A DNA stretch of 15,613 nt from Candidatus Acetothermia bacterium (GCA_028275205.1 JAPWVB010000019.1:1-15613); one strand, 5' to 3'. Positions 7,390 to 15,528 are shown, counted from the stretch's first letter. Notes: generated by a model not told the origin, from the letters alone. A program made the numbers and translations.

Positions 7390-9305
7390 ACCGTCTCCTT
7401 CACCCGCAATCGCTCCTGCACCGACGGAAATCTCTCAAGCTCCGTATGCGGTAAAAACTTCGCGGCGAGAAATTCTTCGTAATAGTGCGGGAAGCTGATG
7501 AGATCGTAATACGTCGCGCTCTGCGCGATCTCCTCACACTTGGCCCAGGCCTCCCGCGACAGCAGCGCCATCTTCGCCCCAATGATAGACGTATTGCCCA
7601 CAAAGCGAATCTTCTCCAGCGGCAAATCGGGGATGAGCCCGATCATTATAGCTTTCTCGCGGTCGAGATAGTTCCCAAAGCCCCCCGCGAGAAAGACTCT
7701 CTCTATATCAGTGACATCGAGATTGAGCGATTTGAGCAAGATCAGGGTTCCCGCGTAGATCGCGGCTTTAGCGCGCAAGAGATTCTCGATATCTGCTTGG
7801 GTGAGGACTATATCTTTCCCGGTGGCGGAGCGCTGCGCCGGGACGACCACGAATTCCAAGAGCCCGTCGCATTCTCGAATGCGCGGGCTCGATTCGGGGA
7901 TGAGCCTCCCAGAGCGATCAATAAACCCAGCCTCTAAAAGCCCCGCGACCAAGTCTATCAGCCCTGAGCCACAGAGCCCCTTGGGCCGGACGTTGCCCAC
8001 CGTCTTATAGAGAACGTTCCCATCGGGAGAGATCTGGACGCGCTCGATCGCGCCCCGGCTCGCTTTCATACCGCACTTGACCCCGGAGCCCTCAAACGCC
8101 GGCCCCGCCGACGCCGAACACGTCACCAGCCAATAGCTGTCGTCCTCGCGTCGTCCAATGACGATCTCCCCGTTAGTGCCCACGTCTATGAGCATCGCGG
8201 TCTGCTCAGACTCGTAGAGTCCCGTGGCTAAGATCCCCGCGGTGACGTCGCCGCCGACCCAGCCACCAATGGCCGGCACGCAATAGAGCAATCCCCGGGG
8301 ATTGATGTGAATCCCAACTTCCGCGGCGCGCACCGGCGGCGGCGCCGTCGAGCACGAAACATAGGGATCGCGCCGGATCGAGCTGGGATCGAGCCCCAAC
8401 AATAAGTGCATCATCGTGGTATTGCCCGCGCAGGCAACGGCCAAGCAGTCATGGAGTGCAATCTTGTTGCGCTCCACCAGCGCTGTGATTAAGTTATTAA
8501 TATCGTTGACGATGGTCTTCTGTAATTGCTCTAATCCACCGCGCTCGGCGTAGAGAATTCTTCGGGTGACCTCTTCGCCATAAGCCCTCTGGGAGTTATA
8601 CATCGCCTCGGCGTCTACCGTCCGGCCCGTGTTTAGGTCCACCAAGTGGGCCACGACGGTGGACGTGCCCACGTCCACGGCGATCCCATAAGCCCGCTGG
8701 GAGGTATCGCCGCCCTCAAGCTGCAACACCTCGACGACCCCGCCGCGCAGCCCAACTGTTGCCGTCACTTTCCAATGGTGCTGGCGCACGAGCTTGGGGA
8801 GCGTCCGCAGGACCTTCAGCCCCATCTGCATGATCGGGTAGTTTTTGTGCCGTCGGATCTCCCGATAGAGCCGTTGCTGATCGGCTACATTATCGCGGAG
8901 CGTGGGCGGGGAGAGCTCCAGAGAGAGCTTCTGCACGAGGGGTTCGTGTCGGAAAGAGATCTTCTCTTCTTGGTAGAGGGCGCGGAAGCGCTGCGCGTCT
9001 ATGTCTATTAAGATCTGGCCCTCTTCGGTGCGGGTCTCCGGAGGAACTTCGACCGCGACGTCACCGAGGACTTTCGTCTGACACGCGAGCACGTAGCCCT
9101 TCTGGATCTCCTCACGGGTGAGGAGCGTCGTGGGCGCGGCTTCGATATTGCCGTCCTTGACGATGACGCGGCAGCGGCCACAGATGCCGTCGCCGCCGCA
9201 GATGCTGGCCAACTCCACACCAGCGGCCTTCGCTGCGGCTTGCAGCGTCACGCCGCGCTCTACTTCGACGCTCACCTCATCGGGACGGAACGTTACTTTG
9301 GGCAT
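7374..9305 (-). CDS. acsV: Corrinoid reductive activator with [2Fe-2S] domain (ASKHA/RACo type)
   Basis: This 643-residue protein reactivates the corrinoid iron-sulfur protein by ATP-driven reduction of accidentally formed Co(II) to Co(I). An N-terminal plant-type [2Fe-2S] ferredoxin domain (residues ~1-90) has ligands C36, C42, C45 and C75. A linker and middle domain follow to about residue 200. The rest is the ASKHA-type ATPase domain of this family, with GIAVDVGTST near 207-216, AGNTTMMH near 293-300, IGGWVGGD near 346-353, IDVGTNGE near 373-380, then SAGPAFEG and a C-terminal FLAGGFGNYLD and FVGNTSIIGA. It corresponds to orf7/acsV of other acs loci. It begins 4 nt after the acsC stop, with only a weak GGAAG-like Shine-Dalgarno sequence, so it may be translated by coupling. 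Its position between acsC and the CooC/AcsF gene is conserved. Confidence 0.94.
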   Translation of the reverse strand: MPKVTFRPDEVSVEVERGVTLQAAAKAAGVELASICGGDGICGRCRVIVKDGNIEAAPTTLLTREEIQKGYVLACQTKVLGDVAVEVPPETRTEEGQILIDIDAQRFRALYQEEKISFRHEPLVQKLSLELSPPTLRDNVADQQRLYREIRRHKNYPIMQMGLKVLRTLPKLVRQHHWKVTATVGLRGGVVEVLQLEGGDTSQRAYGIAVDVGTSTVVAHLVDLNTGRTVDAEAMYNSQRAYGEEVTRRILYAERGGLEQLQKTIVNDINNLITALVERNKIALHDCLAVACAGNTTMMHLLLGLDPSSIRRDPYVSCSTAPPPVRAAEVGIHINPRGLLYCVPAIGGWVGGDVTAGILATGLYESEQTAMLIDVGTNGEIVIGRREDDSYWLVTCSASAGPAFEGSGVKCGMKASRGAIERVQISPDGNVLYKTVGNVRPKGLCGSGLIDLVAGLLEAGFIDRSGRLIPESSPRIRECDGLLEFVVVPAQRSATGKDIVLTQADIENLLRAKAAIYAGTLILLKSLNLDVTDIERVFLAGGFGNYLDREKAIMIGLIPDLPLEKIRFVGNTSIIGAKMALLSREAWAKCEEIAQSATYYDLISFPHYYEEFLAAKFLPHTELERFPSVQERLRVKETVWRSR

Positions 9306-9309
9306 CGGT

Positions 9310-10650
9310 TCACTTCCACTCGTTCTTCAGATACGCAGGGATCCCCGCGGCTTCTTCTGGACCGACCAAGACCTCCCAGCCCCCTAAATCTTCGATCTCC
9401 CCCTTGAGCACCGCTACCAAACCCGGAATAACTAATTTCTTGTGCGCGACTTGGTCCATAACACCGTAGCTCTTCACGGCTTTGACAATCGCTTCCGCCG
9501 TGAGCTTATCATCGGCATAGGCGTTGAGCACGCCCAAGCCTCCCGTGTCCACCACGGCAATATACGCTGGGACGCGACTGTTCTCGACCTCGCCCTCAAC
9601 AGTAAAGTATGTGAGCGCGAAGTTCGTGGTGACGAGCACAGGGGAGGTGGGGCCGGGCTCGCCAACTTTATAGAGCTTCGCCTCCACAGCGTTGGGCACC
9701 TGTGGATCTGTGAAGATGTTCTGTCTCACAGTAAGAATGGGCAAGAGCTGCCAGCGCTCCGCGCCATCTATCACTACGAGACTCGCGTATTTACAGACGA
9801 ACGTCGAGACAAGAGCCGTCTCCAGGAACGGATCGCTCCCCGTTACGGAGACCATCACGGGGTAGCCCACAGCTCGAAAGTTCTTCTCGAGCGCGAGCCG
9901 ACGCAGCTGCGTCAGTTTTGCCAAGCCATCGGCGAGTCCCTTTATCTCTGGGTGGAGCACGAGATCTTCGACGCTGAGCGATTTGATCTGCTGCGTCAGC
10001 TCCGCAAGCTCCTCAAGTGTTGCGGCACGGACAGCAAGCGGACACTTGGATTCTTTCGCAAGCGCCGCGAATTCTTTGAAATTCTCTTTGGTCGCGCCAC
10101 AGAGCAGCGGGCGCCGCTCCGCACAGATGTCGAGCGCCGCCTTGAGCGCCTGTGGGTCTGGGCTCGACAAGACGAGCGCCAAGGGCGACTTCTCCGCCGC
10201 AAGCTTAACTGCTTGGGAGAAGCGCTGAGCATCACCAGCCACGTGCTCGACGGCAATAGCGTTGACCCCGATGAGCTGGCCCACGCGCACAAACTGCAAC
10301 TGATTGATCTTCTCGACGCGCTGGACGATCTCGCCCTCGGGGAGATCATCGCGCACACGAATAGCGATCACCGTCGGGTGATGGAACTTCTCTTCGTGTC
10401 GGAACAGAACGGTCTCACCGCCAAGTTTTACGGCGCGATCCCCCGCGCCAAAAGTGACCGTGCGCATCGGTGGAGCTTGCGCCTCCGAGAGCGCCGCTTT
10501 GGCCTCCGCCGAGACGTGCGGACACTGCTCCAGCCCGACTTTCTTGGCGGCGACTTGCATCGCAAACGCCATACACGTGGGGAAGTTGCAGTCGCCGCAG
10601 TTGGTCTTGGGCAGATGCTTATAGATCTCTATTCCCGTGAGTTTGGCCAT
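9310..10650 (-). CDS. acsC: Corrinoid iron-sulfur protein, large subunit
   Basis: This 446-residue large (gamma) subunit of the corrinoid iron-sulfur protein binds the cobamide that carries the methyl group. The N-terminal domain has the [4Fe-4S] ligands C18, C21, C26 and C43 (TNCGDCNFPTC...QC), one residue offset from Moorella AcsC. This cluster reduces cobalt during reactivation. A TIM-barrel region follows (RVEKINQLQFV, IAVEHVAGD, LVLSSPDP, YPVMVSVTGSDPFLETALVSTFVCKYASLVV). The C-terminal ~130 residues form the corrinoid-binding domain (PVLVTTNFALTYFTVEGEVENS, AYIAVVDTGGLGVLNAYA, VIPGLVAVLKGEIED). The gene starts 13 nt after acsB, and an AGGAG overlapping the acsB TAG stop provides the Shine-Dalgarno sequence. 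It needs AcsD as partner, which is encoded three genes downstream. Confidence 0.97.
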   Translation of the reverse strand: MAKLTGIEIYKHLPKTNCGDCNFPTCMAFAMQVAAKKVGLEQCPHVSAEAKAALSEAQAPPMRTVTFGAGDRAVKLGGETVLFRHEEKFHHPTVIAIRVRDDLPEGEIVQRVEKINQLQFVRVGQLIGVNAIAVEHVAGDAQRFSQAVKLAAEKSPLALVLSSPDPQALKAALDICAERRPLLCGATKENFKEFAALAKESKCPLAVRAATLEELAELTQQIKSLSVEDLVLHPEIKGLADGLAKLTQLRRLALEKNFRAVGYPVMVSVTGSDPFLETALVSTFVCKYASLVVIDGAERWQLLPILTVRQNIFTDPQVPNAVEAKLYKVGEPGPTSPVLVTTNFALTYFTVEGEVENSRVPAYIAVVDTGGLGVLNAYADDKLTAEAIVKAVKSYGVMDQVAHKKLVIPGLVAVLKGEIEDLGGWEVLVGPEEAAGIPAYLKNEWK

Positions 10651-10663
10651 AGATGCTCAGCTC

Positions 10664-12886
10664 CTATTGCACAATCGGCTCCATTTCCAGCGCCGGGTGC
10701 CCCACTCTCTGTAAGAACTCCAAGAGCTCCTCGGAAGTCGTCGCGTCCTTTTCGGTGGCGATCTTGTCGAAGAGCTCCGGCATGCCGATCTCCTCCAAGC
10801 GCTTCTGCAAGCGCTCTTTGATCTCTTCTTTGAGCTCGCTGGGCATCCAGACTAAGCGCTTGATGCCACCTTCGGCACTGATAAATTTCTCGCTCGTCAG
10901 ATAGAGCTTGCCCACGCCCAAGAAGCCCGGCGTCTGCAGCCCGCCGCCCACTTCCCCAGCCATCGTCGAGAACGTCATGCCGATGGGCGTCTCTCCCTGA
11001 TATTCGCGGCTGACGACCATCACTCCGTTCGTTTCAGGCAAGACCGCGACAATGCACTCGAAGCACCCGCACGACGTCTGCGGGTTTTGCATGATAGAGT
11101 ACATCGAGACTCTTTCTAAGTTTCCATTGGAGGCGACGCGGACATACTCGTTGACCCCTTGCCATTCGCCCAAGACAGGGTCGAGGCAGACGCCTTTGGG
11201 CACGGGTTTATTCGGGCCGTGGGGGTCCATCTCATAGGACGCTCCACAATCGAGCCACGTATACGCACCGCACAAACCCAAGCGCTGCGGAGTGACTATG
11301 CAGACGTGATTGGGCGCGTAGCTCTGGCAGAGAATGCAACTATAGAACTTGTCCACGTCTTCGTCTTTCATGCCCATGACGCGCTCATCGCGAGCACGAT
11401 AGATCTCACGCGCTTCTTTGAGGAGAGCCTCGACTTGAGCCTGGTCGGTGACGACCTTCACCTGGACTTTGTCTACAAGAGCCCCAAAGTCTTCTTTGAA
11501 TTTCGCCACCAGGACCTCGCCGTAGTGTTTCAAGCGAAAGCCCTTCTCGTACGCTTCTTTACTGATGCGCACCCAGGGGATATCGCGCTGGCCGATGTGC
11601 ATCACCCCGTTGATGCAGCTGATGAAGTGATGGATTCGGCGCTCGAGGACGGGCTCGAAGTCGGGCTTTAAGTTCCGCCCGGCAACGTCCACGATCACCC
11701 CTAGGGGCATGGCCCCGCCCTCTTGGGCTTGGTCTATATCGGGCCCGATCAGCTCGATCTTGCCATCTTCGACTTCGTCCATGGGGCGGGCGCGCAAGAG
11801 CTCAAACGCCGTGCTGTATTTCCCGCCGAACTCAACATAGAGATTCTCCTTGCGCACGCGCTCGCCCTCAAAGCCCGCCCCGTAGGGCACGGGGATGGGG
11901 ATCTTGGAGATCTTGATCTTGAGCCCGCGCACCTCGATGGCCTTCTGCACGATCTTATCGAGCGAGACCCCAGAGACGACGTGCTCATACGTACAGATGC
12001 CGCGGGGCAGAATCTGGGGGATGGGGACGTCAGCGATGACTGGGAAGCCGAAGTTGATCGCCCCGGCGGCCGTCGCGTACTTTTCGTCTGTGAGGAGCTG
12101 GCCGGTGCCGTTGACCCCAGGATCGGCCCCAAGCGCCAACACGAACGCAAAGACGCGCTCTTTGTTATACAGAAGGATCTTTCGGGCCGCGTCGAAGCTG
12201 CCGGGCTTGATCCCACCGAAGGTCATGGCCGCGCGGGCTGCAAAGTTCAAAGCGAACACCGCTGCGCTTATGGGCTTGCCGTAGGGGACCAAGAACGTGT
12301 CCCAGCTCATATCAATGCCCTCGTCGGCCAATTGTTCGGCCATCGAGCGCCCGTTGGAGTCCCCAGCGATGAAGACCAAGATATTTCTCTCTTGCAAGGC
12401 GCGAGCGAGCTCGACGGCGTCTCTATTGGTCGGCAACGCCCCTACACACGCGGCAAAGCCGGGCATCCGGCCGTCTACGAGCTTGATCCCTTGAGTTCTC
12501 AAAATTGTGTCATCGGTGAAGCCCAGCCACGGGGGTTCGGGCTTGTAGCTGGGGTCTAAATATCTTAGCGCTTCAATGATCTCTTCAGCGATCAGAGTAG
12601 CGATCCCCGCATCGAGAGCGTCTCCCAAATAGGGAAGCCAGAGCTGCTCCTCAGGCAGCGGCGGCAGGAGCTCTTTGGCGTGTTTCAGCGCCTCCTGGCA
12701 GTCTTTGAGCGTCTCGACCTTCAAGCCCAGGATGGCCAAGATCAATGGGAGATGATATGCCGTGTTCGGGAAGCCGACCTTCTTTTCAGGCTTGTACGTC
12801 TCTATAGCTTCTGCAAGCTTCTGCTCCGCTTCAGCGACGTATTTGTGCGCGCCACGGATCGCTGCGGACGCAATGATCTTTGACAT
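10664..12886 (-). CDS. acsB: Acetyl-CoA synthase (CODH/ACS alpha subunit)
   Basis: This 740-residue protein is the A-cluster enzyme that condenses the methyl group of the corrinoid protein, CO from CODH and coenzyme A. Moorella AcsB is 729 residues, so this is the full bacterial form, including the N-terminal CODH-contacting domain that archaeal CdhC lacks. The A-cluster ligands are C517, C520, C529 and C539 for the cubane, with C606-G607-C608 for the dinickel site. All are offset by exactly 11 from the Moorella numbering. The residue after CQS, which is Phe512 in Moorella, is Tyr523 here (CQSYAPNHVC). The N-terminal part has GFPNTAYHLPLILAILG near 38-54. The start lies 3 nt after the flavoprotein stop with a GGGGGTG stretch upstream. 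CooS is encoded at the far end of the operon rather than next to acsB. Confidence 0.97.
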   Translation of the reverse strand: MSKIIASAAIRGAHKYVAEAEQKLAEAIETYKPEKKVGFPNTAYHLPLILAILGLKVETLKDCQEALKHAKELLPPLPEEQLWLPYLGDALDAGIATLIAEEIIEALRYLDPSYKPEPPWLGFTDDTILRTQGIKLVDGRMPGFAACVGALPTNRDAVELARALQERNILVFIAGDSNGRSMAEQLADEGIDMSWDTFLVPYGKPISAAVFALNFAARAAMTFGGIKPGSFDAARKILLYNKERVFAFVLALGADPGVNGTGQLLTDEKYATAAGAINFGFPVIADVPIPQILPRGICTYEHVVSGVSLDKIVQKAIEVRGLKIKISKIPIPVPYGAGFEGERVRKENLYVEFGGKYSTAFELLRARPMDEVEDGKIELIGPDIDQAQEGGAMPLGVIVDVAGRNLKPDFEPVLERRIHHFISCINGVMHIGQRDIPWVRISKEAYEKGFRLKHYGEVLVAKFKEDFGALVDKVQVKVVTDQAQVEALLKEAREIYRARDERVMGMKDEDVDKFYSCILCQSYAPNHVCIVTPQRLGLCGAYTWLDCGASYEMDPHGPNKPVPKGVCLDPVLGEWQGVNEYVRVASNGNLERVSMYSIMQNPQTSCGCFECIVAVLPETNGVMVVSREYQGETPIGMTFSTMAGEVGGGLQTPGFLGVGKLYLTSEKFISAEGGIKRLVWMPSELKEEIKERLQKRLEEIGMPELFDKIATEKDATTSEELLEFLQRVGHPALEMEPIVQ

Positions 12887-12889
12887 ACT

Positions 12890-14212
12890 CTACACCCCCA
12901 CGGTCTGCACGAGTTCTTGGAATTCGCGCTCGACAAAGCGCTCTTTATGTTCGACGATCAAGGGCAGCACTCGACCTAAATCCGGCCCCAGCTCCAAGAG
13001 CTCTTCTTTGATGGGAGCGACGTTGACGCGACGCTCCATCAGGATGCGCAGCACCCCTGCGGCCTCGATGGGCACCTCCCCCACAAGCACAAACCCCACG
13101 ATCGTCTCGTCTTTGAGGAAGATCTTGCGATAGATCCCCGGGGCGGGTCGGGATTCTAACGTCTCGTCGTGTTCGCCGGGGCGGCCGCCTAAGGGGCCAG
13201 GCGTGAGCACCGCCAGCCCCGCGGAGATCACAGGCACCCCAAAGAACTGCACAGAATTCATGCGCATCGAGCCGCGATAGCTCATCGCTCTGCCCAGCAT
13301 ATTGAGAGCAGCCACACGCCCCTGCTCGACGGCGCAGGGCCAGAGCGCATTGATCCACGGCTCGCCGCGCAGCACATCGCGCGCTTGCGCCACGTCGCCC
13401 GCAGCATAGATATTCTCCACGCTCGTGCGCAGATAATCGTCTACTAAGATCCCGTAGTCTTTGCGGATCGGCGTGCCCTCAAGAAGCTCTAAGCGAGGAT
13501 CCACGCCCTTGCCCACGACGACGACATCGCACTCGAAGACCTCACCAGAAGCAAGCTGCACGCCTTCTATGTGCTGTGTGCCCAGCACGGCGACGGGCTT
13601 GGCTTTAGTATAGATAGTCACGCCGTTCTGCTCAAAGATCTTCTCGAAGATGCGCGCCGAGCTTTCGTCGAGCATCTGGGAGAGCACGTGGGGCGAGTCT
13701 ACCAAGACCGTGACAGACAAGCCGCGCTCTTTCAGGGCTGCCGCGGCCTTCAGCCCCACAAGACCCCCGCCGAGCACGACCGCGCGCTTTGTGCTGGGCA
13801 GACGCGCTAAGATCCCCTGAGCGTCCTCGAGCTTGCGCAGCCCGAAGACCCCCTCGCGCCGAATCCCTTCGATCTTGGGGAAGCGCGGCGCGGCCCCGGT
13901 CGCCAGCAAGAGCTTATCGTACTGAAGCTTCTGCCCGTCCGAAAGCTCGACAATGCTCTTCTCCGGGCGCAAGCCCACCGCCCGCGCGTGAATTCTCTGG
14001 GTACCGTAGCGCTCATAGAAATCCGGGGCTTTGAAGAAGAGCTGCTCCTCCCCAAGATGACCTGCTAAATAATACGAAAGCAGCGGCTTGGAGTACGTGA
14101 TCTTCTCGTCGGAGACGACGGTGATCTGCGCCTTGGGCGCATGGCGCCGCAGGGTCTCCGCGGCGCTGCTGCCCGCCGCCGACGCCCCAATGATGACATA
14201 GCGTTCCGTCAT
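12890..14212 (-). CDS. FAD-dependent NAD(P)H oxidoreductase (FNOR-like)
   Basis: This 440-residue two-dinucleotide-fold flavoprotein belongs to the pyridine nucleotide-disulfide oxidoreductase superfamily and resembles rubredoxin reductases and the N-terminal part of NirB. The FAD-binding motif is IIGASAAGSSAAE at residues 7-19, ATG is at 104-106, the NAD(P)-binding motif is VVLGGGLVGLKAA at 145-157, and the second FAD motif IYAAGDVA is at 268-275. Around residues 40-50 it reads YSKPLLSYYLA. The redox cysteine of NADH oxidases and CoA-disulfide reductases is replaced by serine, so peroxide or disulfide reduction is unlikely. It overlaps the preceding Fe-S protein gene by ATGA. Such pairs are known near CODH genes as CooF plus FNOR, where they pass electrons between CODH or ferredoxin and NAD(P). 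That role here is inferred from context. Confidence 0.88.
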   Translation of the reverse strand: MTERYVIIGASAAGSSAAETLRRHAPKAQITVVSDEKITYSKPLLSYYLAGHLGEEQLFFKAPDFYERYGTQRIHARAVGLRPEKSIVELSDGQKLQYDKLLLATGAAPRFPKIEGIRREGVFGLRKLEDAQGILARLPSTKRAVVLGGGLVGLKAAAALKERGLSVTVLVDSPHVLSQMLDESSARIFEKIFEQNGVTIYTKAKPVAVLGTQHIEGVQLASGEVFECDVVVVGKGVDPRLELLEGTPIRKDYGILVDDYLRTSVENIYAAGDVAQARDVLRGEPWINALWPCAVEQGRVAALNMLGRAMSYRGSMRMNSVQFFGVPVISAGLAVLTPGPLGGRPGEHDETLESRPAPGIYRKIFLKDETIVGFVLVGEVPIEAAGVLRILMERRVNVAPIKEELLELGPDLGRVLPLIVEHKERFVEREFQELVQTVGV

Positions 14213-14730
14213 TGTGCTCCCTCCCAGACAGCCCTGATCGGCTCTGCAAGCACTCTTTGGAACTCCTCAAACGTCCCAGCAAAGAGCGCCTCGGTGGGGC
14301 AAGCCTCGACGCACGCATAGCGCGAGCGCCCCGTGCGCCCCCTGCGATCGGGACAGAGATCGCACTTGAGGGCTTTCACCCTGGGCGTGATCGCCCCGTA
14401 GGGGCAGCTCATCACGCACATCCAGCAGCCGACGCACTTCTCTGTATCGCAGAGAGTTTGGCCATTCTCTTTGTGCATCGCCCCGGTGATGCACGCGTCC
14501 ACGCACGGCGCCGGGTCGCAGTGATGACAGCTCAGCGACAGCGCCACACCCCCGATAGCGACTCGATAGGGCTCGGCCCCGACGGTCTGGACGCGCCGCC
14601 GCGGCGGCCCTAGCTCTCCGTTCAACACCGAACGAAACAGATCTTTTGAGGGCGTATGCTCGACCGCGCACGCGATCTCGCACGCCCGACAGCCCACACA
14701 CCGCCGCGGGTCGCAGAAGAGCCGCTCCAT
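14209..14730 (-). CDS. Four-[4Fe-4S] ferredoxin-like electron-transfer protein (CooF/HycB type)
   Basis: This 173-residue soluble polyferredoxin has the cysteine pattern of the CooF/HycB/DmsB family. C11, C14, C17 and C21 are followed by C68, C71, C76 and C80, then C99, C102, C105 and C109, and finally C123, C126, C140 and C144. Pairing as in the family gives four [4Fe-4S] cubanes. Cysteines C6 and C94 are extra. It has no twin-arginine signal, so it is cytoplasmic. It probably ferries electrons between CODH, formate dehydrogenase or another reductase and the flavoprotein encoded immediately downstream, with which it shares an ATGA junction. AGGAGG sits 4 nt before the ATG, 23 nt after the CooC gene. 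The symbol cooF is plausible but left blank because HycB- and CooF-type proteins cannot be separated by eye. Confidence 0.88.
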   Translation of the reverse strand: MERLFCDPRRCVGCRACEIACAVEHTPSKDLFRSVLNGELGPPRRRVQTVGAEPYRVAIGGVALSLSCHHCDPAPCVDACITGAMHKENGQTLCDTEKCVGCWMCVMSCPYGAITPRVKALKCDLCPDRRGRTGRSRYACVEACPTEALFAGTFEEFQRVLAEPIRAVWEGAQ

Positions 14731-14734
14731 CGCG

Positions 14735-14740
14735 CCTCCT
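14735..14740 (-). promoter_or_regulatory. Ribosome binding site of the Fe-S protein gene
   Basis: AAAAAGGAGG followed by a 4-nt CGCG spacer precedes the ATG at 14730. It lies in the 23-nt gap after the first CooC gene, the largest gap inside the operon. No terminator hairpin is visible in that gap. Confidence 0.7.
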
Positions 14741-14753
14741 TTTTAAGCCCCCT

Positions 14754-15494
14754 TCAGATCACAGAGGGCTGCTGAACGCTCTCGAGGATCGTTTGCACCT
14801 GATGGCGGATCTCTCTATCGCTCAACGCCGTAGGACCAGCGACGCGGAGCGCCTCGCTGTAGGGCAGCGCACCGATTACAGAAAACTCTAAGTTCTCTTC
14901 AATAGCGCGTAGCTCCCCAGGTTCTCGAATCTTGTTGGCTACCGCGAAGATTCTCTTGATCCCAAGCTGCTGAGCTAATATACAGATGCGCCGAGCAGTG
15001 ACGATGCTTCCCCCGTCGGGCTCAACGACGATGAGCAGCGCGTCCACCCCTTGGGCCGTCGCCCGTCCCAGAGGCTCCAGACCTGCTTCAAAGTCCAAGA
15101 GAATCAGCTCATCGCGCTCGAGCACAAGATGCTGCAGAAGGCTCTTGAGAAAAGTATTCTGGGGGCAGGCGCAGCCGCCCCCGCCCTGACGGATCGGCCC
15201 CATCACCAAGAGCTTGATTCCGTCTTTCTCATAAGCGAAGCGTTCGGGAATATCGTCCACTTTGGGATTGAGACGCAGAAAGCCCTCTAAAGAGCCCAGG
15301 CGCTCCTCCATCAGTTCTTGCAGTTCTACTAAGGGCGTGATCTCTTCGGGGAAGCCCAGGGCCAGCGCGAGCGTGGGGTTGGGATCGGCGTCTACGGCGA
15401 AGACCCGCTTCCCTTGCGAGGCTGCCTCTTTTGCTAAAAGCGCGCAGAGGGTCGTCTTGCCCACGCCGCCCTTGCCGGAGATCGCAATCTTCAT
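14754..15494 (-). CDS. cooC: CooC-type nickel-insertion ATPase, first gene of the operon
   Basis: This 246-residue P-loop ATPase of the CooC/MinD class is a diverged paralogue of the protein at 6616-7389. It has GKGGVGKTT at residues 7-15, VDADPN at 34-39, the C108-x-C110 nickel-site pair (GGGGCACPQ) and LLDFEAGLEPLGRATAQGVD in the middle. The CxC falls at the same residue numbers as in the paralogue. It probably serves the C-cluster of CooS, leaving the other copy for AcsB, but the assignment could be reversed. The start is well fixed: an in-frame TAA lies five codons upstream (15507-15509) with no other start codon between. No Shine-Dalgarno sequence is present in the 12 nt before the ATG, unlike most genes downstream. 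This may mean leaderless translation. Confidence 0.9.
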   Translation of the reverse strand: MKIAISGKGGVGKTTLCALLAKEAASQGKRVFAVDADPNPTLALALGFPEEITPLVELQELMEERLGSLEGFLRLNPKVDDIPERFAYEKDGIKLLVMGPIRQGGGGCACPQNTFLKSLLQHLVLERDELILLDFEAGLEPLGRATAQGVDALLIVVEPDGGSIVTARRICILAQQLGIKRIFAVANKIREPGELRAIEENLEFSVIGALPYSEALRVAGPTALSDREIRHQVQTILESVQQPSVI

Positions 15495-15503
15495 AGCGAC
15501 TGC

Positions 15504-15509
15504 ATTTTA
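15504..15509 (-). promoter_or_regulatory. Candidate -10 element of the operon promoter
   Basis: TAAAAT on the minus strand matches five of six consensus -10 bases and ends 9 nt before the ATG of the first gene. Transcription would start at or within a few bases of the ATG, giving a leaderless or near-leaderless mRNA. I see no good -35 hexamer at 16-18 nt. The inverted repeat at 15524-15538 occupies part of that upstream region, which would fit activator-dependent expression. Confidence 0.3.
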
Positions 15510-15528
15510 GGCGAACTTCTCCAGATCA

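Noticed and set aside
9442..10821. Long open frame on the plus strand (about 459 codons) opposite acsC
   Set aside because: It is antisense to a clear AcsC with conserved cluster ligands, its translation looks like low-complexity Arg/Leu/His-rich sequence with no family resemblance, and GC-rich coding strands often produce such frames.
11723..12559. Plus-strand open frame (about 278 codons) opposite acsB
   Set aside because: It mirrors the codon structure of AcsB, and its predicted protein has no recognisable motif.
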